A stretch of DNA of 43,804 nucleotides, taken from contig NZ_QTQI01000044.1 of the NCBI RefSeq assembly GCF_003853705.1, forward strand, positions 1-43,804, given 5' to 3'. This DNA is from Burkholderia sp. Bp8992. GTDB lineage: Bacteria > Pseudomonadota > Gammaproteobacteria > Burkholderiales > Burkholderiaceae. Position 1 is the first letter of the stretch, and each line of letters starts with the position of its first letter. Positions 23,472 to 31,274 of this stretch are shown in pieces. The position numbers and the translations under genes were made by a program. The notes below the pieces were generated by a model. It ran no database searches. It saw nothing but the letters and a program-made list of their open reading frames with translations, and was not told the DNA's origin.

Positions 23472-23763
23472 GCATTCGAGTACGGCGCGTTTCCGGAGCC
23501 GGTGGAGAAAACCGACCTCGACGGGGCAGTGCGCGATACCTGCGTGTTTCGCACGATGGCGCTCATGCAGGAAGTCGTGCCGCACATGCAACGGCAACTG
23601 CGCGGCGCGATCGTGACGATCGACATGCAACGGACCCGCAAGCCGTTTGCAGGGGAGCGCGGCTACGCTGTATCGAAGGGCGCTCGCGGTTGCGGCAAAA
23701 TACCGGGCGCGCGAACTCGGCGTGCATGCCGCTCGCGCGAACGGCGGCGATTTCATGGCTTGA
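23472..23763 (+). pseudogene. Short-chain dehydrogenase/reductase remnant (5'-truncated, frameshifted)
   Basis: The frame at 23472-23681 reads FEYGAFPEPVEKTDL, then VVPHMQRQLRGAIVTI and KPFAGERGYAVSKGA. This is the central part of an SDR enzyme including the catalytic Tyr-x-x-x-Lys (YAVSK). At about 23680 the protein-like reading moves to another frame, ALAVAAKYRARELGVHAAR, and stops at TGA 23761. The change fits loss of two bases (GC) in a GCGCGC run. The N-terminal Rossmann motif is absent and the C-terminus is short, so this is a decayed gene. Its first frame happens to stay open into the DHH gene downstream, which could mislead start calling there. Confidence 0.8.
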
Positions 23764-23780
23764 CGATGGAGCAACGGATC

Positions 23781-24761
23781 ATGCGGGACAATCAGCACGC
23801 GCGGCACGTCTTCGCGTTCAACGGCGACGCGGACGGCCTGTGCGCGCTTCAGCAACTGCGGCTCGCCGAACGCGTGCACGGCACGCTCATCACCGGCGTG
23901 AAGCGCGACATCAGGCTGCTCGAGCGGATCGACGCACGGTCGGGCGACATCGTCACCGCGCTCGACGTGTCGCACGACCAGAACCGCGACGCGTGCGTGC
24001 GGCTGCTGCGCGACGGCGCGACAGTGCGTTACTTCGACCATCACTTCGCGGGCGATCTGCCCGACCATCCGCGCTTCGACGCGCATATCGACACGGCGGC
24101 CGACGTCTGCACGAGCGCGATCGTGAACCGCTATCTCGGCGGCCGGTACGTGCGCTGGGCGATCGTCGCAGCCTATGGCGACGAACTGCCGGCGCTCGGC
24201 GACGCACTGGCGCGCGAGCACGGGATCGACGAAGCCGAGCGCTGCGTGCTCGCCGAATTCGGGCGCTATCTGAACTACAACGCGTACGGCGAGTGCGTCG
24301 GCGATCTGCACTTCGATCCGGCGGTGCTCGCCGATGCGATGCTGCCGTGCGTCGATCCGCTCGATTTCGTGCGCGAGACGGCCGTGTTCGCCGCGCTGCG
24401 CGACGGCTACCGCGACGACATGGCGCGTGCGTGCGCACTTGCACCGCTGCGCGAGGTGCCGGGGGCGACGCTGGTCCGGATGCCCGATCATCCGTGGGCG
24501 CGGCGCGCGACCGGCATGCTGGCGAACGAGCGGATGCGCAATGCGCCGGATGCGGCGCTCGCGGTGCTGTCGCCGCGTGCCGGCGGCGGGCTCGTCGTCA
24601 GCGTGCGCGTGCCCGACGGCCGGCCGCTCGGTGCGGACGAGTTCTGCCGCGGTTTCGCGACGGGCGGCGGGCGCAAGCGCGCAGGCGGCATCAACCATCT
24701 GCCGGAGGCCGAGTTCGACGCATTCGCCGAGCGCTTCGAGGCCGCGTTCCGGCTCGATTGA
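23781..24761 (+). CDS. DHH-family phosphoesterase
   Basis: A 326-residue cytosolic protein of the DHH superfamily. Motif I is FNGDADGLCAL (about 13-23), the DHH motif is VRYFDHHFAGDL (near residue 86), and the DHHA1-type C-terminal glycine motif is GGGRKRAGGINHL (near 295). Relatives include RecJ, nano-RNases and pAp phosphatases that use Mn to cleave phosphodiesters or phosphomonoesters. ATG 23781 has GGAG nine bases ahead; ATG 23766 is in frame but has no ribosome site. Still longer starts run through the dehydrogenase remnant and should be ignored. The substrate is unknown. Confidence 0.85.
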   Translation: MRDNQHARHVFAFNGDADGLCALQQLRLAERVHGTLITGVKRDIRLLERIDARSGDIVTALDVSHDQNRDACVRLLRDGATVRYFDHHFAGDLPDHPRFDAHIDTAADVCTSAIVNRYLGGRYVRWAIVAAYGDELPALGDALAREHGIDEAERCVLAEFGRYLNYNAYGECVGDLHFDPAVLADAMLPCVDPLDFVRETAVFAALRDGYRDDMARACALAPLREVPGATLVRMPDHPWARRATGMLANERMRNAPDAALAVLSPRAGGGLVVSVRVPDGRPLGADEFCRGFATGGGRKRAGGINHLPEAEFDAFAERFEAAFRLD

Positions 24762-24782
24762 CGCGACGCATCGTCGACCGGA

Positions 24783-24992
24783 TCAGCCGGTCGCACCGGC
24801 GGTGCACGGTCGGCCCGCCGGGCCGCCGCGGCGTGCTTCGATGCGTTCGGCGTTGCGCCAGCCGTGCACGGTGTGCACGAACCGGCCGACGTACCACAGC
24901 CCGGGCAATATTCCTTGCGCGCCGACGTTCTGCGGGGCGACTTCCATCGGATTGACACGGATCGCGAGGTCGCGCGCGGATCGTGCGGCCAT
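24783..24992 (-). CDS. Possible small protein, 69 residues
   Basis: Not recognised. On the minus strand, between the DHH and photolyase genes, a frame from ATG 24992 shows Burkholderia-like codon use and protein-like text, with VNPMEVAPQNVGAQGILPG and VHTVHGWRNAERIEARR, then an Arg/Pro tail. The frame continues upstream under the photolyase gene, and no clear Shine-Dalgarno precedes the ATG. It may be a real small gene, a remnant, or chance. Confidence 0.35.
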   Translation of the reverse strand: MAARSARDLAIRVNPMEVAPQNVGAQGILPGLWYVGRFVHTVHGWRNAERIEARRGGPAGRPCTAGATG

Positions 24993-25067
24993 GACGGCCG
25001 GCGTCGACACCGCGCAGCGCAGCCGCGACAATACGCGTCTCTTTTCGCTGATGTCATCGAGGTGCCC

Positions 25068-26546
25068 GTGCCCGCCAAGTCGTCCGTTGCTCCCGCGATC
25101 GTCTGGTTCCGCGACGATCTGCGCGTGACCGACCAGCCCGCGCTGACCCGCGCGGTCGAGTCGGGCCGGCCGCTCGTCTGCGTATTCGTCGATGACACCG
25201 GCGACGGCGCAGGGCGCCCGCTCGGCGGCGCGGCACGCTGGTGGCTGCACGGGTCGCTGGCCGGGCTCGATGCCGCGCTCGCGCGCCACGGCGGACGCCT
25301 GTTGCTGCTGCGCGGCGACGCACGGCGCGAGATCGAGCGTGTCGTGTACGACACGGGCGCGCAAGCCGTGTACTGGAACCGCCGCTACGGACGGCCGGAG
25401 CGTGACGCCGACGCAGCGCTGAAGGCGTCGCTCAAGGCGGGCGGCGTCACGGTCGAGAGCAGTAACGGCAGCCTGCTGAACGAGCCGTGGGAGGTGCTGA
25501 CGGGCAGCGGCGGTCCGTACCAGGTGTTCACCGCGTACTGGCGGGCGGCGCGCCGCGATCGCACGGTCGCCGCACCGCTGCCGGAACCCGATCGGATCGC
25601 GTTTCAGCCGTGGCCCAAAACCGTGCGCGACCGCGCGCTGGCGCTCGACGCGCTCGCGCTGCTGCCGCATGCGCCGGACTGGGCCGGCGGCCTGCGCGAA
25701 GCGTGGCCCGCACCGGACGAAGCCGGCGCGCACGCCCGGCTCGACGCATTCTTGACGAACTCGCTCGCCGGTTATGCGGACGCGCGCGACCGTCCGGATC
25801 TTCCCGCGACGAGCCGCTTGTCGCCGTTCCTGCGCTTCGGCAACGTGTCGCCGCGACAGGTATGGCACGCGGTGCAGGGCGCCGCGCACGCCGGCGGTGC
25901 GGCGTACGCCGCGGACGCCGACAAATTCCTGAGCGAGCTCGGCTGGCGCGAATTCAGCTACACGCTGCTGTATCACTTCCCGACGCTCGCGACCGACAAC
26001 TTCCGCGCGCAGTTCGACGCGATGCCGTGGCGCGACGATCCCGCCGCGTTGCGTGCATGGCAGCGCGGGCAGACCGGCTATCCGCTCGTCGATGCGGGCC
26101 TGCGCGAGCTGTGGACGACCGGCTGGATGCACAACCGCGTGCGGATGGTCGTCGCGTCGTTCCTGATCAAGCACCTGCTGATCGACTGGCGCGCGGGCGA
26201 AGCGTGGTTCCGGGACACGCTGGTCGATGCGGACCCGGCGAACAACGCGGCGAGCTGGCAGTGGGTGGCCGGCTGCGGCGCCGATGCCGCGCCGTACTTC
26301 CGCATCTTCAATCCGGTTGCGCAGGGGCAGAAGTTCGACCCGGACGGCGCATACGTGCGGCGCTGGGTGCCTGAGCTCGCCGGCCTCGACGACGCGTCGA
26401 TCCACGCGCCGTGGGAAGCGTCGCCGCTGGCGCTCGAGGCTGCCGGCGTGCGGCTCGGCGTCGACTACCCGGAACCGCTCGTCGAGCATGCGGCCGCACG
26501 TGCCCGCGCGCTCGATGCGCTGGCCGCGTTGCCGAAGCGGCACTGA
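25068..26546 (+). CDS. phrB: Deoxyribodipyrimidine photolyase
   Basis: A 492-residue class I photolyase/cryptochrome. The N-terminal antenna-binding Rossmann domain begins IVWFRDDLRVTDQPAL. The FAD-binding helical domain contains WREFSYTLLYHFP, TGYPLVDAGLRELWTTGWMH, NRVRMVVASFLIKHLL and NNAASWQWVAGCG, the last including the Trp used in substrate stacking and electron transfer. It repairs UV pyrimidine dimers using light. GTG 25068 (GAGG five bases ahead) gives the normal family N-terminus; GTG 25062 is an alternative. ATG 24864 would add 68 residues of low-quality sequence. A chromophore variant (cryptochrome) is less likely. It is convergent with the MFS/small-protein genes. Confidence 0.93.
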   Translation: MPAKSSVAPAIVWFRDDLRVTDQPALTRAVESGRPLVCVFVDDTGDGAGRPLGGAARWWLHGSLAGLDAALARHGGRLLLLRGDARREIERVVYDTGAQAVYWNRRYGRPERDADAALKASLKAGGVTVESSNGSLLNEPWEVLTGSGGPYQVFTAYWRAARRDRTVAAPLPEPDRIAFQPWPKTVRDRALALDALALLPHAPDWAGGLREAWPAPDEAGAHARLDAFLTNSLAGYADARDRPDLPATSRLSPFLRFGNVSPRQVWHAVQGAAHAGGAAYAADADKFLSELGWREFSYTLLYHFPTLATDNFRAQFDAMPWRDDPAALRAWQRGQTGYPLVDAGLRELWTTGWMHNRVRMVVASFLIKHLLIDWRAGEAWFRDTLVDADPANNAASWQWVAGCGADAAPYFRIFNPVAQGQKFDPDGAYVRRWVPELAGLDDASIHAPWEASPLALEAAGVRLGVDYPEPLVEHAAARARALDALAALPKRH

Positions 26547-26576
26547 GCGCGTGCCTGCGCGGCACGGAGCGCCGCG

Positions 26577-26699
26577 TCAGTTGCAGAACGCGGCATGTTC
26601 GAGCAGCGCGTACGCGATGCCCGAATCGAAGTAGGCCGCGCCGCACCACATGACGAACGCGAGCGTGCCGGCGGCCAGCGCCGCGCGGATCAGGCCCAT
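26577..26699 (-). CDS. Small single-span membrane protein, 40 residues
   Basis: The frame starts at ATG 26699 inside the end of the MFS gene and overlaps it by 10 bp. It encodes MGLIRAALAAGTLAFVMWCG followed by a short tail with Cys near the C-terminus. One membrane segment spans about residues 5-20. Overlap with the upstream gene, G/C-rich third positions and a membrane segment suggest a translationally coupled small protein, perhaps an accessory of the transporter. It lies in a frame that also stays open under the MFS gene, so chance cannot be excluded. Confidence 0.55.
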   Translation of the reverse strand: MGLIRAALAAGTLAFVMWCGAAYFDSGIAYALLEHAAFCN

Positions 26700-27922
26700 G
26701 CCGCGTTGCCCGGCGCGGGCCGCGCGACGCGCGCGTCGTCGATCGGCAGGTGCAGCAGCGCGGCGAGCACGCCGAGCGCGATCGAGCCGATCCACAGCGG
26801 CATGTACGAGTGCGTCGCGTCGTACACGAGCGCCCCGAGCCAGACACCGAAGAAGCTGCCGAGCTGGTGCCCGAAGAACACGAAGCCGAACAGCGTCGCG
26901 ATGTAGCGCACGCCGAACACCTGCGAGATCACGCCGTTCGTCAGCGGCACCGTGCCGAGCCACGTGAACCCCATCACGGCCGCGAAGACATACACGCTCG
27001 CGGGCGACAGCGGCGCAGCGACGAACGCCGCCATAGCGAGCGCACGCACGAGGTACAGCACCGACAGCACGTACTTGCGCCGCAGCAGCCCGCCGAGATG
27101 GCCGCATGCATAGGTGCCGGCCACGTTGGTCAGCGCGATCAGCGCGAGCGCGACGCTCGCGTGGCGCGCGGGCAGCCCGTGGTCGAGCAGGTACGCGGGC
27201 AGGTGGGTCGCGATGAACGCGAGCTGGAAGCCGCACGCGAAGAAGCCCGCGTTCAGCAGCCAGAAGCCGCGATGCGCGAACGCCTCGCGCACGGCTTCGC
27301 CGATCGACTGGTCGGGGCCGGCCGCGGCGCCGGCCGCTTGCGCGGGGCGGTCGCGCAGCAGCACGGCGAGCGGCGCGAGCAGCGCCGCGACGAGCGCCAG
27401 CGCGATGAACGCGTGCCGCCAGCCGATGCCGCCGATCAGTTCCTGCGCGACGGGCACCATGCAGAACTGGCCGAGCCCGCCGATCGCGCCCGCGACGCCG
27501 AGCGCCCAGCCGCGCCGGTCGAGCGGAAACAGGCGGCTCAGCGCGCCGTAGATCGACGCGAACGCCGAGCCCGACAGCGCGATGCCGATCACGAGCCCGG
27601 CGCCGACGGTGAACAGGCCGGTCGTGGCCGCGTGCGCCATCGTGACGAGCCCGGCCGCATACAGCAGCATCCCGACGACGATCACGCGCGCCGAGCCGAA
27701 GCGGTCGGCGATCATCCCCGTGAACGGCTGCGCGACGCCCCAGATCAGGTTCTGCAGCGCGAGTGCGAGCCCGAACGCTTCGCGCGACCAGCCGTGGTCG
27801 AGCGAGACGGGCGCGAGGAAAAGGCCCTGCACGTGGCGGATGCCGAGCGCGACGCCCATGATCAGGCCGCCGGCCAGCACGGGCAGCCAGCGACGTCGGA
27901 CTTCCTGTTCGATCGGGGTCAT
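26690..27922 (-). CDS. MFS transporter, oxalate/formate-antiporter-like
   Basis: A 410-residue, 12-segment major facilitator. The N-terminal region GVALGIRHVQGLFLAPVSLD and IADRFGSARVIVVGMLLYAA, and a second-half motif GHLGGLLRRKYVLSVLYLVR, place it in the MFS subgroup that includes monocarboxylate and oxalate/formate carriers. Start MTPIEQEVRR at 27922 is chosen; an upstream ATG at 28000 would overlap the probable promoter. A LysR regulator lies upstream on the same strand. Substrate unknown. Confidence 0.87.
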   Translation of the reverse strand: MTPIEQEVRRRWLPVLAGGLIMGVALGIRHVQGLFLAPVSLDHGWSREAFGLALALQNLIWGVAQPFTGMIADRFGSARVIVVGMLLYAAGLVTMAHAATTGLFTVGAGLVIGIALSGSAFASIYGALSRLFPLDRRGWALGVAGAIGGLGQFCMVPVAQELIGGIGWRHAFIALALVAALLAPLAVLLRDRPAQAAGAAAGPDQSIGEAVREAFAHRGFWLLNAGFFACGFQLAFIATHLPAYLLDHGLPARHASVALALIALTNVAGTYACGHLGGLLRRKYVLSVLYLVRALAMAAFVAAPLSPASVYVFAAVMGFTWLGTVPLTNGVISQVFGVRYIATLFGFVFFGHQLGSFFGVWLGALVYDATHSYMPLWIGSIALGVLAALLHLPIDDARVARPAPGNAAWA

Positions 27923-27971
27923 GCGTGCCTCCGGATGAGGGCGCGCGGCGAAACCGGCCACGCTCGATCCG

Positions 27972-28005
27972 ATTAGACGATCGGGGCCGCCATCGCTCAA
28001 GCGAT
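27972..28005 (-). promoter_or_regulatory. Sigma-70-type promoter of the MFS gene with a palindrome on the -35
   Basis: On the minus strand TTGAGC (28000-27995) and TCTAAT (27977-27972) are spaced by exactly 17 bp, about 50 bp ahead of the MFS start. The palindrome ATCGCT-CA-AGCGAT (27992-28005) covers the -35, which would allow repression. Confidence 0.55.
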
Positions 28006-28096
28006 CATTCGGTCAGGTTGGCATGCGTGTGGGGAATGCGATGGAAGCGGCAGGCACTGCCCGCGGCCGAGGCGTGACCGGATAGCCTGCGCCGGT

Positions 28097-29047
28097 TTAC
28101 GCCGCCGATGTCGTGTCGTGCGCGCGCATGGCCGCATCGCATTCGGCTGCTTCGGCGAGCATCCAGTCGCGCACGTCGGCGACTTCGCGGCGCGGGGCCG
28201 GATCGTGCTGGAACAGCCAGTAGCCGTACGTATCCGACAGCGCCTGCGTGTGCGGGCCGAGCACCGCCAGCCGCCCGTCCGCGAGCATCGGCGCGACGAG
28301 CGCGAGCCGGCCGAGCGCGACGCCCTGGCCCGCGATCGCGGCCTGGATCACCTGGTCGTACTGGTTGAAGCGCAGCACGCCTTTCGGGCGCGCGTCGCCG
28401 AGCCCGGCCGCATGCAGGTGCGCGTGCCATTGCAGCTGCGGTTGCGGCGGCCCGTCGAATTCGAGCAGCACGTGATCGGCGATCGCGGCCGCACTGGTGA
28501 CCGGCCGCGCGGCGAGCGCGGGATGCGCGACCGGGACGACGATCTCGTCGAACAGGCGCAGCGCGCCGGCCGGCGCACGATCGCGCGGACAATAGCGGAT
28601 GCCGAGGTCGATGCCTTCGGCGCGCAAATCGAGTACCTTGTCGTTCGCGGCGACGCGCAGGTCGACCGCGGGCAGGCGCGCCTGCAACCGCCCGAGCCGC
28701 GGCAACAGCCACAGCGCGGTGACGCCGATGCTGGCCGTGATCGTGACGGGCTGGCGCTCGCGCGCGGCGGCGAGCGACGCGACGGTGTCCTGCAGGCTGT
28801 GCAATGCGGCGTCCGCGACGCGGAACAGCCGCTCGCCTTCCGGCGTGAACGCGATCTTCCGGTAGCCGCGCTGCAGCAACGCGACGCCGAGATGCGCCTC
28901 GAGCGCGTGGATCTGGCGGCTGACCGCCGACTGTGTGACACACAGGTCCTGCGCGGCGAGCGTGATGCTCATGCGGCGGCCAACCGCGACGAAACCGCGG
29001 ACGAGATCGAGCGACGGAAGACGGACGAGGGGCGTTGACATGCGCAT
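28097..29047 (-). CDS. LysR-family transcriptional regulator (GcvA-like)
   Basis: A 316-residue LysR regulator. The N-terminal winged helix shows LDLVRGFVAVGRRMSITLAA and LCVTQSAVSRQIHALEAHLG, followed by LLQRGYRKIAFTPEGERLFR. The effector domain resembles the GcvA/AmpR group (DLRAEGIDLGIRYCPRD). The Met at 29041 is an equally good start (MSTPLVRLPSLDLV). It is divergent from an alpha/beta hydrolase at 29293 across a tandem repeat, and upstream of an MFS gene on the same strand; either may be its target. Confidence 0.9.
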   Translation of the reverse strand: MRMSTPLVRLPSLDLVRGFVAVGRRMSITLAAQDLCVTQSAVSRQIHALEAHLGVALLQRGYRKIAFTPEGERLFRVADAALHSLQDTVASLAAARERQPVTITASIGVTALWLLPRLGRLQARLPAVDLRVAANDKVLDLRAEGIDLGIRYCPRDRAPAGALRLFDEIVVPVAHPALAARPVTSAAAIADHVLLEFDGPPQPQLQWHAHLHAAGLGDARPKGVLRFNQYDQVIQAAIAGQGVALGRLALVAPMLADGRLAVLGPHTQALSDTYGYWLFQHDPAPRREVADVRDWMLAEAAECDAAMRAHDTTSAA

Positions 29048-29130
29048 GACTCATGCGAACGGAGCAGCAAGATTGGTTGAGAACGCGGCACGCGTCAAGT
29101 TCAATGGAGGCTTGACGGTGGGTGTGGGGC

Positions 29131-29280
29131 GATCGCGAGGCGTGGGGGCCGAGTAGGCGCTGAAGCGCCAACTGAGGACCGACCGCGAAGCATGGGGTCC
29201 GAGTAAGCGCTGAAGCGCTAACTGAGGACCGACCGCGAAGCATGGGGTCCGAGTAAGCGCTAAAGCGCTAACTCTGATCG
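29131..29280. repeat. Three tandem copies of a 50-bp repeat
   Basis: Units lie at 29131-29180, 29181-29230 and 29231-29280, exactly 50 bp each with no gaps. Units 2 and 3 are nearly identical for 45 bases; unit 1 differs at several positions. Each unit carries two copies of AGCGCT or a one-base variant, separated by GA or AA (AAGCGCTGAAGCGCTAACTG), which can form a short hairpin. The array fills the divergent gap between the LysR and hydrolase genes and ends 12 bp before the hydrolase start. No frame through it looks coding. Confidence 0.9.
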
Positions 29281-29292
29281 ACAGGAGACAGG

Positions 29293-30333
29293 ATGACGAT
29301 TTCGAGCGAAGGAAGCGGGGCAGCGCAGCGCGGTCGCGCGGCGGGGGCATTACCACCCGAGCCCGTGACGCTGCGCGCGGCCGACGGTTATGAATTGCAG
29401 GGCCATGTGTGGCGCCATCGCGGCGGCGGCGCCGTGCGGCCCGTGACGGTCGTCAATTGCGCGACGTCGGTGCGCTGCGACTACTACTTCCGTTTCGCGG
29501 CTTGGCTGTTCGCGCAGGGGCGCGACGTGCTCGTGTACGACTATCGCGGCATCGGCGGTTCGCGCCCGGCGCAGCTCGCGAAGCTGCGCGCGAACTGGCT
29601 CGACTGGGGGCGGCTCGATTGCGAGGCCGCATTGCAGTACGCGCGCGACGCATTTCCGGGCCAGCCGCTCGACGTCGTCGCGCACAGCATCGGCGGCTGC
29701 GTGCTCGGGCTCGCGGCGTCGAATGCGTACGTGCGTCACGTGGTGACGGTGGGCGCGCAGTATGCGTACTGGCGCGACTATCGGCCGGAAGAGCGGCGGC
29801 GCATGTGGTGGAAATGGCACGTCGCGATGCCGGCGCTCGCGGCCGTGTTCGGCTACGTGCCCGCGAAGCGGTTCGGCTGGATGGAAGATACGCCGCGCGG
29901 CGTCGCGCTGTCGTGGGTGCGCTCGCAACCGCGCTTCGAGGACGCCTACACGCACGGCCTGCTCGCCGAAACCGCAGCGAGCCGCGCCGCGCTGCCGGCC
30001 CGCTTCGCGCGGCTGCCGGCGCCGATGCTCGCGATCGGCCTCGACGACGACGGGTTCGGCACGGTCGACGCGATCGAACGGCTGGTCGGCTACTACACGG
30101 GCAGCGACGTCACACACCTGCGGATCGCGCCGCGCGACATCGGCGTCGACGCGATCGGTCACTTCGCGTTCTTTCACAGCCGCTTTACCGACGCACTGTG
30201 GCCCGTCGCGCTGTACTGGCTGCAACACGGCGCGCTGCCGGCCGATGCGCCGGGCCGCGTCCATGCGCGCCACCCGGCGCAGCGTGCGCGGCTGGCGGGA
30301 AGCGGCGTGCCGGGCGCCGTCGCGCACGGGTGA
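29293..30333 (+). CDS. Alpha/beta-fold hydrolase
   Basis: A 346-residue serine hydrolase. The nucleophile elbow is AHSIGG with Ser132. The region DYRGIGGSRPAQLAKLRANW is the conserved DxRG stretch. The acid is probably in GLDDDGFGTVDAIERL, and the His in DAIGHFAFFHSRF. It resembles predicted COG4757-type hydrolases; the substrate is unknown. ACAGGAGACAGG just ahead provides a good ribosome site for ATG 29293. The C-terminal 40 residues are Ala/Arg-rich and variable. It is divergent from the LysR gene. Confidence 0.85.
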   Translation: MTISSEGSGAAQRGRAAGALPPEPVTLRAADGYELQGHVWRHRGGGAVRPVTVVNCATSVRCDYYFRFAAWLFAQGRDVLVYDYRGIGGSRPAQLAKLRANWLDWGRLDCEAALQYARDAFPGQPLDVVAHSIGGCVLGLAASNAYVRHVVTVGAQYAYWRDYRPEERRRMWWKWHVAMPALAAVFGYVPAKRFGWMEDTPRGVALSWVRSQPRFEDAYTHGLLAETAASRAALPARFARLPAPMLAIGLDDDGFGTVDAIERLVGYYTGSDVTHLRIAPRDIGVDAIGHFAFFHSRFTDALWPVALYWLQHGALPADAPGRVHARHPAQRARLAGSGVPGAVAHG

Positions 30334-30497
30334 GCGCGCACGCGTGCGCAGCCCGGCCGTCGTGTCGATGAGGCGCTCGCACCGGCTGCCGTTGCTGCCC
30401 GCTGCCGCTGCCGACGATCGCGGTCGCGATGCGTCGGCCTCCGTCCCGCGTGATCGATTAACATTGAACGTTTCGTTCGCCTGGCTGCCGCGTGCCG

Positions 30498-31253
30498 ATG
30501 CCTGTTCCGCCTGATTCCGAGATTTCCGACGACCTGTCCCGCGCGTGGCGCGTGCATCTGCTCGATGTGCCGCCGGCCGCGTCGCGTGCCGGCGTGCAGG
30601 TCGCGCGCGTCGATTTCGACTGGCACGTGCCGCTCGGATCGCCCGCCTACGCGGCACTGAGCGACGCGGAGCGCGCGCGTGCCGGGCGCTACCTGCGGCA
30701 CGAGGATGCGGTGCGCAGCGCCGCGACGCGTGCCGCGTTACGCGACGTGCTCGGCGCGGCGCTCGGGATCGCGCCGACGGACATTGCGATCGTCGTCGAC
30801 GAATCGGGACGGCCGTCGCTGGAGCCCGCGCATCGCGCGTCGCTCGATTTCAACGTGTCGCACGCGGGCGATCACGCGCTCATCGCGTGGGCAGCAACGG
30901 GGCGCGTCGGCGTCGATATCGAAAGCTGCAACCGCACGACCGACTGGCGTGCGCTGACGCGCGAAGTGTGCGCGGCCGCCGAGGTCGTGTATCTCGACGG
31001 CCTGCCGCTCGCCGCGCGTGCCGACGCGTTCATGCGCGTGTGGTCCGCGAAGGAGGCGCTGCTCAAGGCGCTCGGCACGGGCATCGTCGGCGGGCTGCGC
31101 GCGTTCGCGGTCGTGCCGCCGCACGATGCCGCGACGCCTGCGACGACGATCGTCGAGCGGGCCGCGCCTGCAGCCGGCGTCGCGGCGTTCGACGCGGCGT
31201 GGCTCGACGCGGCGCCCGGCTATGCGGCGTGCGTCGCGTGGACGCGCGCGTGA
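30498..31253 (+). CDS. 4'-phosphopantetheinyl transferase (Sfp type)
   Basis: A 251-residue Sfp-type transferase. The three family motifs are present: NVSHAGDHALIAW, VGVDIES with the Mg-binding Asp, and FMRVWSAKEALLKALG with Trp-x-x-Lys-Glu. It moves the phosphopantetheine arm of CoA onto carrier proteins. The size and motif spacing suit broad-range enzymes serving polyketide or nonribosomal peptide carriers rather than the shorter AcpS. ATG 30498 is used; GTG 30492 is an alternative. No synthase gene is nearby. It is convergent with the binding-protein gene. Confidence 0.9.
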   Translation: MPVPPDSEISDDLSRAWRVHLLDVPPAASRAGVQVARVDFDWHVPLGSPAYAALSDAERARAGRYLRHEDAVRSAATRAALRDVLGAALGIAPTDIAIVVDESGRPSLEPAHRASLDFNVSHAGDHALIAWAATGRVGVDIESCNRTTDWRALTREVCAAAEVVYLDGLPLAARADAFMRVWSAKEALLKALGTGIVGGLRAFAVVPPHDAATPATTIVERAAPAAGVAAFDAAWLDAAPGYAACVAWTRA

Positions 31254-31274
31254 GCGGACGTCGGCGCGCGACAG

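Noticed and set aside
23433-23780. N-terminal extension making the DHH protein 442 residues
   Set aside because: The extension reads through a frameshifted dehydrogenase remnant; ATG 23781 has its own ribosome site and starts at the family N-terminus.
24783-26543. 586-codon minus-strand frame under the photolyase
   Set aside because: Shadow composition over most of its length; only the last 69 codons outside the photolyase are kept as a low-confidence small gene.
29131-29280. CRISPR array
   Set aside because: The units are contiguous 50-bp repeats with no unique spacers and no cas genes nearby.
29051-29356. Minus-strand frame with repeated SALALTRTPCFAVGPQL text
   Set aside because: The protein repeat is only the translation of the 50-bp DNA repeat; no start signal or coding character.
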